A stretch of DNA of 29,069 bases from F23-D06 sp045130275. Lineage in GTDB: Bacteria > Bacteroidota > Bacteroidia > Bacteroidales > WCHB1-69. Position numbers and translations under genes: made by a program. Positions within the stretch are counted from its first letter, which is position 1. Each line of letters opens with the position of its first letter. The notes under the pieces were generated by a model, which saw only the letters and a program-made list of their open reading frames with translations, was not told the origin of the DNA and ran no database searches. Positions 1-7,378 of the stretch are shown here, piece after piece. The stretch spans positions 1 through 29,069 of the forward strand of contig JBGUPL010000062.1 of assembly GCA_045130275.1 (NCBI GenBank). The letters run 5' to 3'.

Positions 1-1
1 G

Positions 2-148
2 GATTCCGTGCGGCTTGCTTTCCGTCATATTGATTCGGAAACAGGCGGACTTAGCGGACAGTATGCCCCTCTGGATTCCGCGTTTAGTCGTGATGAAATC
101 ATGGAAAATCCGCTTTTTGTCAAAATGAAGGAAAATAGTGTCGAGTAG
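2..148 (+). CDS. C-terminal end of a probable radical SAM-associated lipoprotein (5' truncated by the window)
   Basis: An open frame enters from the left edge and ends at TAG 146-148, giving 48 residues that start DSVRLAFRHIDSETGG and end MKENSVE. The stop overlaps the GTG start of the radical SAM gene by 11 bases, so the two are translationally coupled. Radical SAM proteins of the TIGR04133 type are normally encoded next to a small predicted lipoprotein (TIGR04134), whose C-terminal half has an Asp-rich stretch followed by GG. The HIDSETGG stretch here is compatible with that. The signal peptide and lipobox lie outside the window, so the identity rests mainly on position. It could be another small secreted protein. 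Confidence 0.55.
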   Translation, partial: DSVRLAFRHIDSETGGLSGQYAPLDSAFSRDEIMENPLFVKMKENSVE

Positions 149-1205
149 CGGTATCAAACCTTTCAAACGGTGGCTGTTTCGGGTATTCCGCAAAAACGAG
201 ACAGCCATTCACGAGTTGAACTACCTTTTCTGGGAATGTACCTGGCGTTGCAACCTGTCGTGCCGCCATTGCGGTTCGGATTGCAAGTCGGAGAGCTGCG
301 TCCCGGACATGCCGTTTCAGGATTTCCAGAAGGCGGTTGAACCGTTGGCACAACGCTACCCCCGTGGTACGGTCATCATTGCTATCACCGGTGGGGAACC
401 CTTGCTCCGCCCCGACTTGGCGGAATGTGGCAAAAAGTTGATGGATAGTGGATTCCGCTGGGGTATTGTCACGAACGGTATGCTGTATGACGAGGCGATG
501 CACGCCAAATTGATAGCTGCCGGCTTGTCATCGGTGACAGTAAGTCTGGACGGGCTTGAAACAACCCATAACTGGCTGCGCAACCACCCCGAAAGCTTCC
601 AACGGGCGTTGCGAGCGTTGCGGATTATCTCGCGCACTCCTGGACTCGCGTATGACGTGGTGACCTGCGTGCACCAGCGTAATTTCCCGGAACTGCCTCA
701 GCTCAAGGAACTTTTGATTCGCAATGGCGTGAAGAATTGGCGGCTGTTTACCATTTCCCCCATCGGTCGGGCGTCTCGCAACGGTGAATTGCAACTCTCT
801 CGGGCACAAGTGGAACAAATGATGCAGTTTATAGCAGAAACACGACGCGAAAACCGTATCCGTCTGACATTCAGTTGCGAAGCTTATACAGGGAAGTATG
901 AAGAACAAGTTCGCGACAGCTATTTTTTCTGTCGGGCGGGCATCAACATTGGCAGCGTCCTGATAGACGGAGGTATCTCCGCCTGTCCCAACATCGACCG
1001 CAGTTTCGTGCAGGGAAATATCTATCAGGACAAATTGCTGGATGTGTGGGACAACCGCTTCCAGCTTATGCGCGAAAGGACGTGGATGCGCACGGGAATG
1101 TGCCGGAAATGCAAAGATTTCAAGCAGTGTCTCGGCGGCGCAATGCATCTGAGACCATCGGTTAATGACAATATATTGAGGTGTTACAATTTTAGGAAAG
1201 AATAA
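138..1205 (+). CDS. Radical SAM/SPASM protein, rSAM/lipoprotein system (TIGR04133-like)
   Basis: This 355-residue protein has the radical SAM cluster motif CNLSCRHC (Cys38, Cys42, Cys45), which binds the 4Fe-4S cluster that cleaves S-adenosylmethionine. It is preceded by LFWECTWR and followed by GSDC, a signature I associate with TIGR04133. The GGEP motif follows near residue 84. The C-terminal region has six Cys (265, 283, 322, 325, 331, 349), as in SPASM domains that hold auxiliary clusters. The start is GTG 138; no ATG lies between it and the motif, and AAGGAAA stands just upstream. The overlap with the preceding lipoprotein tail suggests that protein is the partner or substrate. The reaction is unknown; other SPASM proteins modify peptides or proteins. 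Family call is solid, function is not. Confidence 0.85.
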   Translation: MSSSGIKPFKRWLFRVFRKNETAIHELNYLFWECTWRCNLSCRHCGSDCKSESCVPDMPFQDFQKAVEPLAQRYPRGTVIIAITGGEPLLRPDLAECGKKLMDSGFRWGIVTNGMLYDEAMHAKLIAAGLSSVTVSLDGLETTHNWLRNHPESFQRALRALRIISRTPGLAYDVVTCVHQRNFPELPQLKELLIRNGVKNWRLFTISPIGRASRNGELQLSRAQVEQMMQFIAETRRENRIRLTFSCEAYTGKYEEQVRDSYFFCRAGINIGSVLIDGGISACPNIDRSFVQGNIYQDKLLDVWDNRFQLMRERTWMRTGMCRKCKDFKQCLGGAMHLRPSVNDNILRCYNFRKE

Positions 1206-1249
1206 ATGAAACTTTTTTCCCATTGTATCGTCTATAATATCATATAAAA

Positions 1250-1867
1250 ATGATGATGAAAAGACTTCACCTATTTTGGATGTTACTTGTGACGCTCCTC
1301 TTCAATGTTGGATTGGAAGCTCAGAATATTGACAGCGTGAATGTTGTGGTCGATACGGTTGTTCTTCCTATGGCTACTGGTTACGATTGGATCACCTACC
1401 GTGGCAAGGCTGACATCATCGACACGGGTGGCACGCGCACCTGCAATTTCTATATGGTAAACCGTACGGACAGTATTCTCTATCTCAATATCCACGCTTA
1501 CGGTGTCGAAGTCATCCGAGCTGTTTTCACCCCTGACAGTGTCAAGTATGTCAATAAGTTGACTCAGCAGTACTTTTACGATTCATACGCTCCCATCAAC
1601 AGATATTTGCCTTTTACTTTTGACTTCCAGACCGCTCAAGCCTTGTTCAATGCTGAAACGGAGAAGCTTCCTCAAGGACAGAAGTTGTCGTATGAATATT
1701 CGGCTTTCCAACCTGTCGATAGTGCCAGCTCCTTTTTCACGGAGTTCGTCTTCAGAGAACTGAACCGAGTGATTGAAATCCGTGGCAAGATCAAGGTTGT
1801 CCGGTTGAACGTGCCGGGGGTCACCAGCATTAAAATCCCGGAAAAGTTCGAGCGCATAACCTTGTAG
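1250..1867 (+). CDS. Secreted DUF4292 family protein
   Basis: The 205-residue protein opens with a signal peptide: MMMKR, a hydrophobic run LHLFWMLLVTLLFNVG, then LEAQ. Three ATGs lie in tandem at 1250, 1253 and 1256, so the exact start is uncertain by two residues. The centre, GVEVIRAVFTPDSVKYVNKL, matches the DUF4292 pattern in which an E-R pair precedes a TPD turn. The end, IKIPEKFERITL, matches the family's closing strand. DUF4292 proteins are periplasmic or outer-membrane-linked Bacteroidota proteins of unknown role, often lipoproteins, but no lipobox Cys is visible here. It lies 44 bases after the radical SAM gene, and the next gene starts 2 bases after its stop, so it probably shares a transcript with queG-kdsD. 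Confidence 0.65.
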   Translation: MMMKRLHLFWMLLVTLLFNVGLEAQNIDSVNVVVDTVVLPMATGYDWITYRGKADIIDTGGTRTCNFYMVNRTDSILYLNIHAYGVEVIRAVFTPDSVKYVNKLTQQYFYDSYAPINRYLPFTFDFQTAQALFNAETEKLPQGQKLSYEYSAFQPVDSASSFFTEFVFRELNRVIEIRGKIKVVRLNVPGVTSIKIPEKFERITL

Positions 1868-1869
1868 GT

Positions 1870-3768
1870 ATGATTTCGGAAACACTTAGTTCGCAGAAAA
1901 TTAAGTCGTTAGCAGCGGAGATTGGCTTCCAAGACTGTGGTATCGCGCGTGCGCGGGTGCTTGCTGAAGCGGAGAAGGAGTTCCGTCAGTCGCTTGACAA
2001 AGCCTTCAATGCCGAGATGCACTATTTGGAGCGGAACATTGAAGACCGTTTCAATCCGGAGTCGCTGTTGCCGGAATGTAAGTCGGTTGTCGTGGTGACA
2101 TACAACTACTTGACCGATGTTGAACAGAAATCCGACAAGTATCGGACCGCCCGTTACACGTGGATTCAGGATTACCACATTTTGGTAAAGAATCTGTTGG
2201 AACAGTTGGTGGATAAGATTGTAAACTATTATCCGTCAGTAAAGTGTAGAGCCACTGTCGATAGTTCCGCCATCTCGGAGAAGCGTTGGGCAATGGAGGC
2301 CGGGGTAGGGTGCATGGGCAAGAACGGTTTGATCCATAACAGCAATGGATCCTTCTTTGTCATAGGAGTCCTCTTGGTGGATCAGTTTTGCGACGAATAC
2401 GACCAATCTTTGCCAAAATCCGATTGCGGCGCGTGTGAAATCTGCGTGCGAAGTTGCCCTGTAAATGCTTTGGAAACGCCGTTCCGAGTAGATGCGAGAC
2501 GGTGTGTTTCGTATCACAATACTGAAGATAAAATGCCTGATTACAATGAGTTGGCGTCGCAAAAGTATCTCTTCGGGTGTGATATATGTCAGGAGGTTTG
2601 TCCTCATAACAAAAAAAAGTTTCCAAACCCGTCGAACATATCGAAAAAATCTTTATTTTTGCCGCTCGAAAATGACAGCTGGGAAACGCTGACAGAAACG
2701 GATTTCAGACGTTATTTTTCAGATACTTCGATTCTGAGAAGGAAGTATGCAAGATTTCGTTCTTTGATAGAAGCAAAAAGGCAACAAGAGCATCTTTGTA
2801 GAATGGAACCACAGGAAATTATCCAATATGCCACGAAAGTGTTGCGTGAAGAAGCCGATGCAGTGTCAAAACTCACTGGTTATTTGGATGATAATTTCGT
2901 GAAGGCCGTTCAGGAGATTATCAATTGCAAAGGTCGCGTCATTGTGACAGGTATCGGGAAGAGCGCCATCATCGGTCAGAAGATCGTGGGAACGTTCAAC
3001 TCGACAGGAACTCCGGCTGTGTTCATGCACGCAGCAGATGCGGTTCACGGTGACCTGGGCATCATCCAAAAAGATGACATTGTGGTCTGCCTCTCCAAAA
3101 GCGGGAACACGCCGGAAATCTCCGTGCTGATACCGTTTTTGAAGGCCAACGGGAACATCCTCATCGCCATTGTCGGCGCTATGGAGTCCCTCCTGGCAAA
3201 GGAAGCGCACTACGTGCTCAACTGCACGGTGTCGCGCGAGGCAAGTCCAAACAACCTGGCCCCGACCAGCAGTGCAATGGCTCAGTTGGCCATAGGCGAC
3301 GCCCTCGCTTCAACGCTTATCAAGATGCGCGGATTCACGACGGAAGACTTCGCGAAAGTGCATCCCGGCGGTATCCTCGGAAGACGAACCCGCTTGAAAG
3401 TGGAAGACCTCTACAAACTGAACGAGGTTCCCTCCGTGAAAGAGGACGCCAACATGCAGGAGGTGATTTTAGAAATCTCCGGCAAACGTTTGGGCGTGAC
3501 GGCAGTCGTTGTTGATGGTAAGGTGGTCGGTGCGATCACAGACGGTGATTTGCGCCGAGCCATCCAACATCACCAGGAAATCATGTCGCTCAAAGCAGCC
3601 GACATTATGACCCGGAATCCTAAAACCATCCACGAGAACACCCTCGCCGTGGATGCGTTGCAGATGATGAAAGATCATCACATCACAAACATTTTTGTGG
3701 TGGATGATGAGGAAAAGTACCTCGGTGTGATTCATATCCACGACATCATCAAAGAGGGTATTTATTAA
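1870..3768 (+). CDS. queG-kdsD: Fusion of epoxyqueuosine reductase (QueG) and D-arabinose-5-phosphate isomerase (KdsD)
   Basis: One uninterrupted frame of 632 residues holds two complete enzymes. Residues 1 to about 305 are QueG, which reduces epoxyqueuosine to queuosine in tRNA. It has the catalytic Asp131 region VDSSAISEKRW and two 4Fe-4S motifs (Cys186-189-192-196 and Cys237-240-244). Residues 312-632 are KdsD, which converts ribulose-5-phosphate to arabinose-5-phosphate for Kdo and lipopolysaccharide synthesis. It has a SIS domain (TGIGKSAIIGQ near 360, SKSGNTPE near 409, HPGG) and two CBS domains from about 510. Met312 (ATG 2803) is where a free KdsD would begin, so an internal start is possible. 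TAG at 2799-2801 in another frame means one frame change upstream would split the ORF. The two activities belong to unrelated pathways. Confidence 0.88.
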   Translation: MISETLSSQKIKSLAAEIGFQDCGIARARVLAEAEKEFRQSLDKAFNAEMHYLERNIEDRFNPESLLPECKSVVVVTYNYLTDVEQKSDKYRTARYTWIQDYHILVKNLLEQLVDKIVNYYPSVKCRATVDSSAISEKRWAMEAGVGCMGKNGLIHNSNGSFFVIGVLLVDQFCDEYDQSLPKSDCGACEICVRSCPVNALETPFRVDARRCVSYHNTEDKMPDYNELASQKYLFGCDICQEVCPHNKKKFPNPSNISKKSLFLPLENDSWETLTETDFRRYFSDTSILRRKYARFRSLIEAKRQQEHLCRMEPQEIIQYATKVLREEADAVSKLTGYLDDNFVKAVQEIINCKGRVIVTGIGKSAIIGQKIVGTFNSTGTPAVFMHAADAVHGDLGIIQKDDIVVCLSKSGNTPEISVLIPFLKANGNILIAIVGAMESLLAKEAHYVLNCTVSREASPNNLAPTSSAMAQLAIGDALASTLIKMRGFTTEDFAKVHPGGILGRRTRLKVEDLYKLNEVPSVKEDANMQEVILEISGKRLGVTAVVVDGKVVGAITDGDLRRAIQHHQEIMSLKAADIMTRNPKTIHENTLAVDALQMMKDHHITNIFVVDDEEKYLGVIHIHDIIKEGIY

Positions 3769-3851
3769 GCCCAGGTGGCGGAATGGTAGACGCGCTACAT
3801 TCAGGGTGTAGTATCCGAACGGATGTGCAAGTTCGACTCTTGTTCTGGGCA
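3769..3851 (+). tRNA. tRNA-Leu (anticodon CAG)
   Basis: The 83-base sequence folds as a class II tRNA. The acceptor GCCCAGG pairs with TCTGGGC. The anticodon stem CTACA/TGTAG holds the loop TTCAGGG with anticodon CAG, which reads CUG. A long variable arm (ATCCGAACGGAT) follows, then a T arm GCAAG-TTCGACT-CTTGT. A long variable arm and this anticodon are those of tRNA-Leu. The discriminator is A3851; CCA is not encoded. Its first base follows directly on the TAA stop of queG-kdsD, so a transcript through that gene would need 5' processing by RNase P. Confidence 0.95.
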
Positions 3852-3858
3852 CTCAAAA

Positions 3859-3893
3859 GAAAGACGGTTGAAATGGCCGTCTTTCATTGTTTT
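3859..3893 (+). terminator. Rho-independent terminator after tRNA-Leu
   Basis: GAAAGACGG (3859-3867) and CCGTCTTTC (3877-3885) form a perfect 9-bp stem with a 9-base loop, followed by ATTGTTTT. It lies 8 bases after the tRNA and 14 bases before rsmI. It probably ends the transcript that carries queG-kdsD and the tRNA, and may let some transcription through to rsmI. Confidence 0.75.
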
Positions 3894-3906
3894 AGAACCG
3901 CTCATT

Positions 3907-4569
3907 ATGGCCAAATTATTCATCGTGCCGACCCCAATCGGCAATCTGGAAGACATCACCCTCCGCGCACTCAACGTCCTGAAAACCGCGGACCTGATCC
4001 TTTGTGAAGACACGAGAACCACCAAGAATCTGCTCCAACATTATGAGATCGAGGGCAAACGTTGCATGGCGTACCATATTTTCAACGAACATGAACAAGT
4101 GGGGAACTATATCCGCCAGATCCAACAGGTGGCGACTGCCGCATTGGTGAGCGATGCGGGAACCCCAGGCATTTCCGACCCCGGATACCTGCTTGTGCGC
4201 GAAGCTCTGAAACAGGATGTCGAAGTGGAATGCCTCCCCGGCGCCACAGCCTTCGTGCCCGCGCTCGTTCAGTCCGGCTTCCCGTGCAGCAGCTTCTATT
4301 TCTACGGTTTCCTCCCCCATAAGAAAGGGAAAGAAACCCTGCTGAAACGCTTCGCCGAAATGGAGGAAACGGTCATCTTCTACGAGTCACCGCACCGTCT
4401 GTTAAAAACATTGGCCAAAATGGTGGAAATCATGGGTCCTGACAAACCGGTCGCCGTGGCCAAAGAACTGACTAAAATCCATGCTTTCACGTTTCGCGGC
4501 ACCCTTGCCGAAGCGTTGCAGTACTTCGAAAGCCAACAGGTAAAAGGGGAGTTCGTGCTGATATTATGA
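3907..4569 (+). CDS. rsmI: 16S rRNA (cytidine-1402-2'-O)-methyltransferase RsmI
   Basis: The 220-residue protein is an SAM-dependent tetrapyrrole-methylase-fold enzyme that 2'-O-methylates C1402 in the decoding centre of 16S rRNA. It opens MAKLFIVPTPIGNLEDITLRAL, the N-terminal signature of RsmI. It goes on with LCEDTRTTKNLL and with ALVSDAGTPGISDPGYLLVREA, the SAM-binding core, then LPGATAFVPALVQSGFP and FYESPHR. The ATG at 3907 is preferred: the same frame extends upstream to a GTG at 3823, but that part reads through the tRNA and the terminator. It ends soon after GEFVLIL; the E. coli protein is 286 residues, while shorter versions are usual in Bacteroidota. Confidence 0.93.
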   Translation: MAKLFIVPTPIGNLEDITLRALNVLKTADLILCEDTRTTKNLLQHYEIEGKRCMAYHIFNEHEQVGNYIRQIQQVATAALVSDAGTPGISDPGYLLVREALKQDVEVECLPGATAFVPALVQSGFPCSSFYFYGFLPHKKGKETLLKRFAEMEETVIFYESPHRLLKTLAKMVEIMGPDKPVAVAKELTKIHAFTFRGTLAEALQYFESQQVKGEFVLIL

Positions 4570-4719
4570 AAACCAAAGAAAACAAGACATGAAAATATGT
4601 ACGAACTCCAAACTGATCAACACGGTTCCCCTTTTTCCATGTTTTACAATAATTATTTATAACTATGATTGAAATAGTCTGCTGTTTCCTATAGACAATA
4701 CCTCCTTTTGCTGGTTCAT

Positions 4720-6264
4720 TTATTTGATAATCAGTTTTTTGGTTGTTGTGCCAACGTCCGTTTTTGCTTGTAGGATGTATAATCCGGCACTAATCCCCGA
4801 TATGTTTAGATCATCGTTGCCAGAGACATTTTCCCATTGTCGCACCACTCTGCCGGTTTTGTCGTAGAGCCGTATAAGGTTGGCTTCTCCGCAGATGGCC
4901 CATTGGAAGGATGTATTGGCAGGGTTGGGGTACGGCGTTGCTATGACGTTTTCGCGCTCGCTGATGCCACTGTCATCGCTGTCTTCCTGACGGCGGCTGA
5001 TCGAAATGTTGTTCAACTGTGTGTTGCCATTTGCCGCCGCGGCCAGCAACCAGCGGAGATAACGTGTCTCGGCCGACAAAGGCAACTCCCCGAAATGGCT
5101 GAACTCCTCCGAACTGATGTCCGATTCGTTCAAGGTGGTCACAGTTGTCCACTGCATGCCGTCAGCCGACTCGCTGAGCAGAAATGTGATCCCGTTGTAA
5201 GCGGGAGGGGTTCCGCTTTTCATTCCCCGGAGGTCAAAAGATACCGTGCCTGGAGGCCCGTCCAGGTGAGCAATCAACATGGCGGAGCCTGCATTTTTGG
5301 ACTCGAATTTGGCGGACCCGTTTGCGTAGGATGTTCCCAACTTGTTGCTGCGGAAACCGGCCAGAAACTTGATGTCTGCGTGTGTGGAATCGCTGTTGCC
5401 CGTGATGTCGAAGGGAAGTGCCACTAAGCTGCTGGTGTCGAGAATGATGAAGTTTGCCACCACGACGCTGCTGTTGTACATGCTATCGTGAGAAGCCAAC
5501 GCCTTCAGCGTACAAATAGTGTCGATGAACAAGGTTCCGGTGCATACAGCCGACGACGTGTCCGGGACGCTGCCGTCCAACGTGTAATGGATGGTTGCGC
5601 CGGGAGTTTCGCAGGTGAGGGCTACCTGCTGAGGCTCATAGTAAGTGCCGCCGGAAGGGGAACAGACGGGCGTCGCCACCGTTTCCAAAATCGTTTCCTC
5701 GCCGTCCACGATGCGGATGTCGTCCAAACGGTACTCGACCTTGGCCAGACTGGAAAAACGGAGGTGCAGGTGAGGGTTTGCGGGTACGTTTGGAAAACAT
5801 ACCCGATACCAACCCGACGTTCCCGTGCCGGTGGGCAGTGTGTCTTCCATGGGGAGCCGCACCCACACGATGCTGTCGGTGGAGAACTCCACCGCGAAGT
5901 TGCTCCCGTTCTCGGAGACGGTCTTCCGAAGTCCGCAATAGAGTCTCACGGTTGGATGCGGGGAAGTCGTGTTCAAGCCCGAGATTTGGAACCATTTCAC
6001 GGTGTCGTTGATCAAGACATTTCCGCCGCCCGATGCGCCACCATAGCCCGTTGATGCGCCTGATGTGCGTACATCGCAGGTGCCGTTTCCCACATACAGC
6101 ACGGTGGTGTCCTGCCAGCCGTCGTAATATTGGATGAGTGTGTTCATGTATGGAATGCCCATGTCCTCTTCGTACAATATTGTCTGTCCTTTCGAATACT
6201 CGAAACCCGCGAGGAGAATAAGCGATATAATGCCTATTTTGATTGGTGTGTTTTTTTGTCTCAT
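4720..6264 (-). CDS. Secreted T9SS type A sorting-domain protein with a chitobiase-C-type domain
   Basis: The 514-residue protein has a signal peptide (MRQKNTPIKIG, then a hydrophobic stretch to about residue 27). ATG 6264 is preferred over an upstream TTG at 6285 because AAAGG stands five bases before it. Residues to about 190 look like a beta-sandwich region of unknown binding. Next comes a chitobiase/hexosaminidase C-terminal-like domain (PSGGTYYEPQQVALTC, then ATIHYTLDGSVPDTSS). A second beta-rich region follows (ALPFDITGNSDS to NNISISRR). The C-terminal 75 residues (PYPNPANTSFQWAI, then LYDKTGRVV, GLYILQAKT, KLIIK) are a T9SS type A sorting signal, so the protein should cross the outer membrane and be anchored or released. 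No catalytic motif is visible; adhesion or polymer binding is possible. It is monocistronic with its own promoter. Confidence 0.8.
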   Translation of the reverse strand: MRQKNTPIKIGIISLILLAGFEYSKGQTILYEEDMGIPYMNTLIQYYDGWQDTTVLYVGNGTCDVRTSGASTGYGGASGGGNVLINDTVKWFQISGLNTTSPHPTVRLYCGLRKTVSENGSNFAVEFSTDSIVWVRLPMEDTLPTGTGTSGWYRVCFPNVPANPHLHLRFSSLAKVEYRLDDIRIVDGEETILETVATPVCSPSGGTYYEPQQVALTCETPGATIHYTLDGSVPDTSSAVCTGTLFIDTICTLKALASHDSMYNSSVVVANFIILDTSSLVALPFDITGNSDSTHADIKFLAGFRSNKLGTSYANGSAKFESKNAGSAMLIAHLDGPPGTVSFDLRGMKSGTPPAYNGITFLLSESADGMQWTTVTTLNESDISSEEFSHFGELPLSAETRYLRWLLAAAANGNTQLNNISISRRQEDSDDSGISERENVIATPYPNPANTSFQWAICGEANLIRLYDKTGRVVRQWENVSGNDDLNISGISAGLYILQAKTDVGTTTKKLIIK

Positions 6265-6306
6265 ATCCTTTCTTTTCAATAACAAGAATCCATAACCAAA
6301 ACCAAG

Positions 6307-6338
6307 GCAAATATACTATAAATCTAATAAAAAGTCAA
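6307..6338 (-). promoter_or_regulatory. Bacteroidota-type promoter for the T9SS type A protein
   Basis: Read on the minus strand, TTGAC (6338-6334) and TATATTTGC (6315-6307) are separated by 18 bases. The second box matches the Bacteroidota -7 consensus TAnnTTTGC exactly, and the first resembles the -33 TTTG box. The start codon lies about 42 bases downstream. This is the only promoter in the window where both boxes are apparent. Confidence 0.65.
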
Positions 6339-6411
6339 TATATTGTAATAAATATTTTCATAGAAATTTGTTAAGTTTCTAATATGTAATGTTTTATAAA
6401 ACAAAAATATT

Positions 6412-6443
6412 CTTAATATTAACGATATTTTGTTAATATTAAG
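6412..6443 (-). terminator. A/T-rich hairpin after ispH, possible terminator
   Basis: CTTAATATTAAC (6412-6423) and GTTAATATTAAG (6432-6443) form a perfect 12-bp stem with an 8-base loop. On the minus strand, which is the direction of ispH, the stem is followed by AATATTTTTGTTTT. It lies 67 bases beyond the ispH stop. The stem has only one G-C pair per side, so it would be a weak terminator. The surrounding 6300-6480 is very A/T-rich and shows no ORF. The hairpin could also be a binding site. Confidence 0.4.
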
Positions 6444-6509
6444 ATTGGTATTAAGAAAAAGTTGTAAAAAAGTGCGACTCTCAAACAGTGTGAAAGGAAT
6501 GAAATCGCG

Positions 6510-7376
6510 CTATTTCGCGCATTCAGCCGCAATTTCCTGCATCAGCCACATAGGTGTTGAGGTGGCTCCGCAGATGCCGATGCTGTCCGCTTCTGAAAGA
6601 TTGATGTCTTTAAGTTGGTCCACGCCGGTCAGCAAATAACTGTGCGGATTGTGTTGCTTGCATATATTATATAGGTAGAGCCCGTTGGAGCTCTTCTCTC
6701 CTGAGACGAACAGAATCACATCGAAGTGAGTGGCGAAGTCGGCGATCTGTTTGGCTCGTGAGGCAACTTTACGGCAGATAGTGTCTTTATACTCAAATAG
6801 TTCCGCGTGCCCTTCGGCTTCGTAGCGCTTGTGGATCCGGTCAATCAACTGGTTGTATTCTTCTACGCTTTGGGTGGTTTGGGAGTAGATTGTCGATGGC
6901 AGGGAGAAGTCGATGCGGTCGATGTCTTCAGGTGACGAGATAACAATTCCGGTGTTTTCGGTCTGTCCGAGCAGTCCGATGACTTCCGCGTGGCCTTTTT
7001 TCCCGAATATCAGGATTTGTTTGGGGGCCGTGCCGGAATGATATTCGTCGAGGATGCGCTTTTGAAGTCGCAGCACAACGGGACAGGTGGCATCGATCAG
7101 CCGGATGCGGTTCTTTTTGGCGATTTGGTACACTTCGGGAGGCTCCCCGTGTGCGCGAATCAACACAGAGGTGTCTTTCAGGTTTTTGAATTGTTCGTGC
7201 GTGATGATTTGCAGTCCCATTTCCGATAGACGGCGAACTTCCTCGTTGTTGTGGACGATGTCGCCGAGGCAGAAGAGGGAATGGTGCTCACGTAGGTAAT
7301 CCTCCGCTGTTTGGATGGCATTGATGACGCCGAAGCAGAAGCCGGAGTTTTCATCGATGACGACGGTCTTGGGCAT
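6510..7376 (-). CDS. ispH: 4-hydroxy-3-methylbut-2-enyl diphosphate reductase (IspH/LytB)
   Basis: The 288-residue protein is the last enzyme of the MEP isoprenoid pathway. It reduces HMBPP to IPP and DMAPP with a 4Fe-4S cluster in the cytoplasm. The three cluster Cys are in FCFGV (Cys14), DATCPVV (Cys98) and TICRKV (Cys201). Substrate-binding histidines lie in IVHN (His42) and RAHGEPP (His76), and the STIYSQTTQS stretch (161-170) lines the active site. The C-terminal GICGATSTP is typical. The ATG lies 2 bases after the ftsY stop, so the two are an operon. Length is normal for bacterial IspH. Confidence 0.95.
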   Translation of the reverse strand: MPKTVVIDENSGFCFGVINAIQTAEDYLREHHSLFCLGDIVHNNEEVRRLSEMGLQIITHEQFKNLKDTSVLIRAHGEPPEVYQIAKKNRIRLIDATCPVVLRLQKRILDEYHSGTAPKQILIFGKKGHAEVIGLLGQTENTGIVISSPEDIDRIDFSLPSTIYSQTTQSVEEYNQLIDRIHKRYEAEGHAELFEYKDTICRKVASRAKQIADFATHFDVILFVSGEKSSNGLYLYNICKQHNPHSYLLTGVDQLKDINLSEADSIGICGATSTPMWLMQEIAAECAK

Positions 7377-7378
7377 GT

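Noticed and set aside
1206..1247. 13-codon ORF between the radical SAM and DUF4292 genes, a possible small peptide substrate
   Set aside because: It reads MKLFSHCIVYNII, has no precursor-like leader or core repeats, and such short ORFs arise by chance; the upstream lipoprotein is a better partner.
3823..3906. N-terminal extension of rsmI from a GTG at 3823
   Set aside because: It would translate the end of the tRNA and the terminator hairpin; the RsmI family begins at the ATG at 3907.
4548..4609. 9-bp inverted repeat GGAGTTCGT/ACGAACTCC around the rsmI stop
   Set aside because: The arms are 44 bases apart and no T run follows, so it is unlikely to be a terminator. The rest of 4570-4719 shows nothing I can name.
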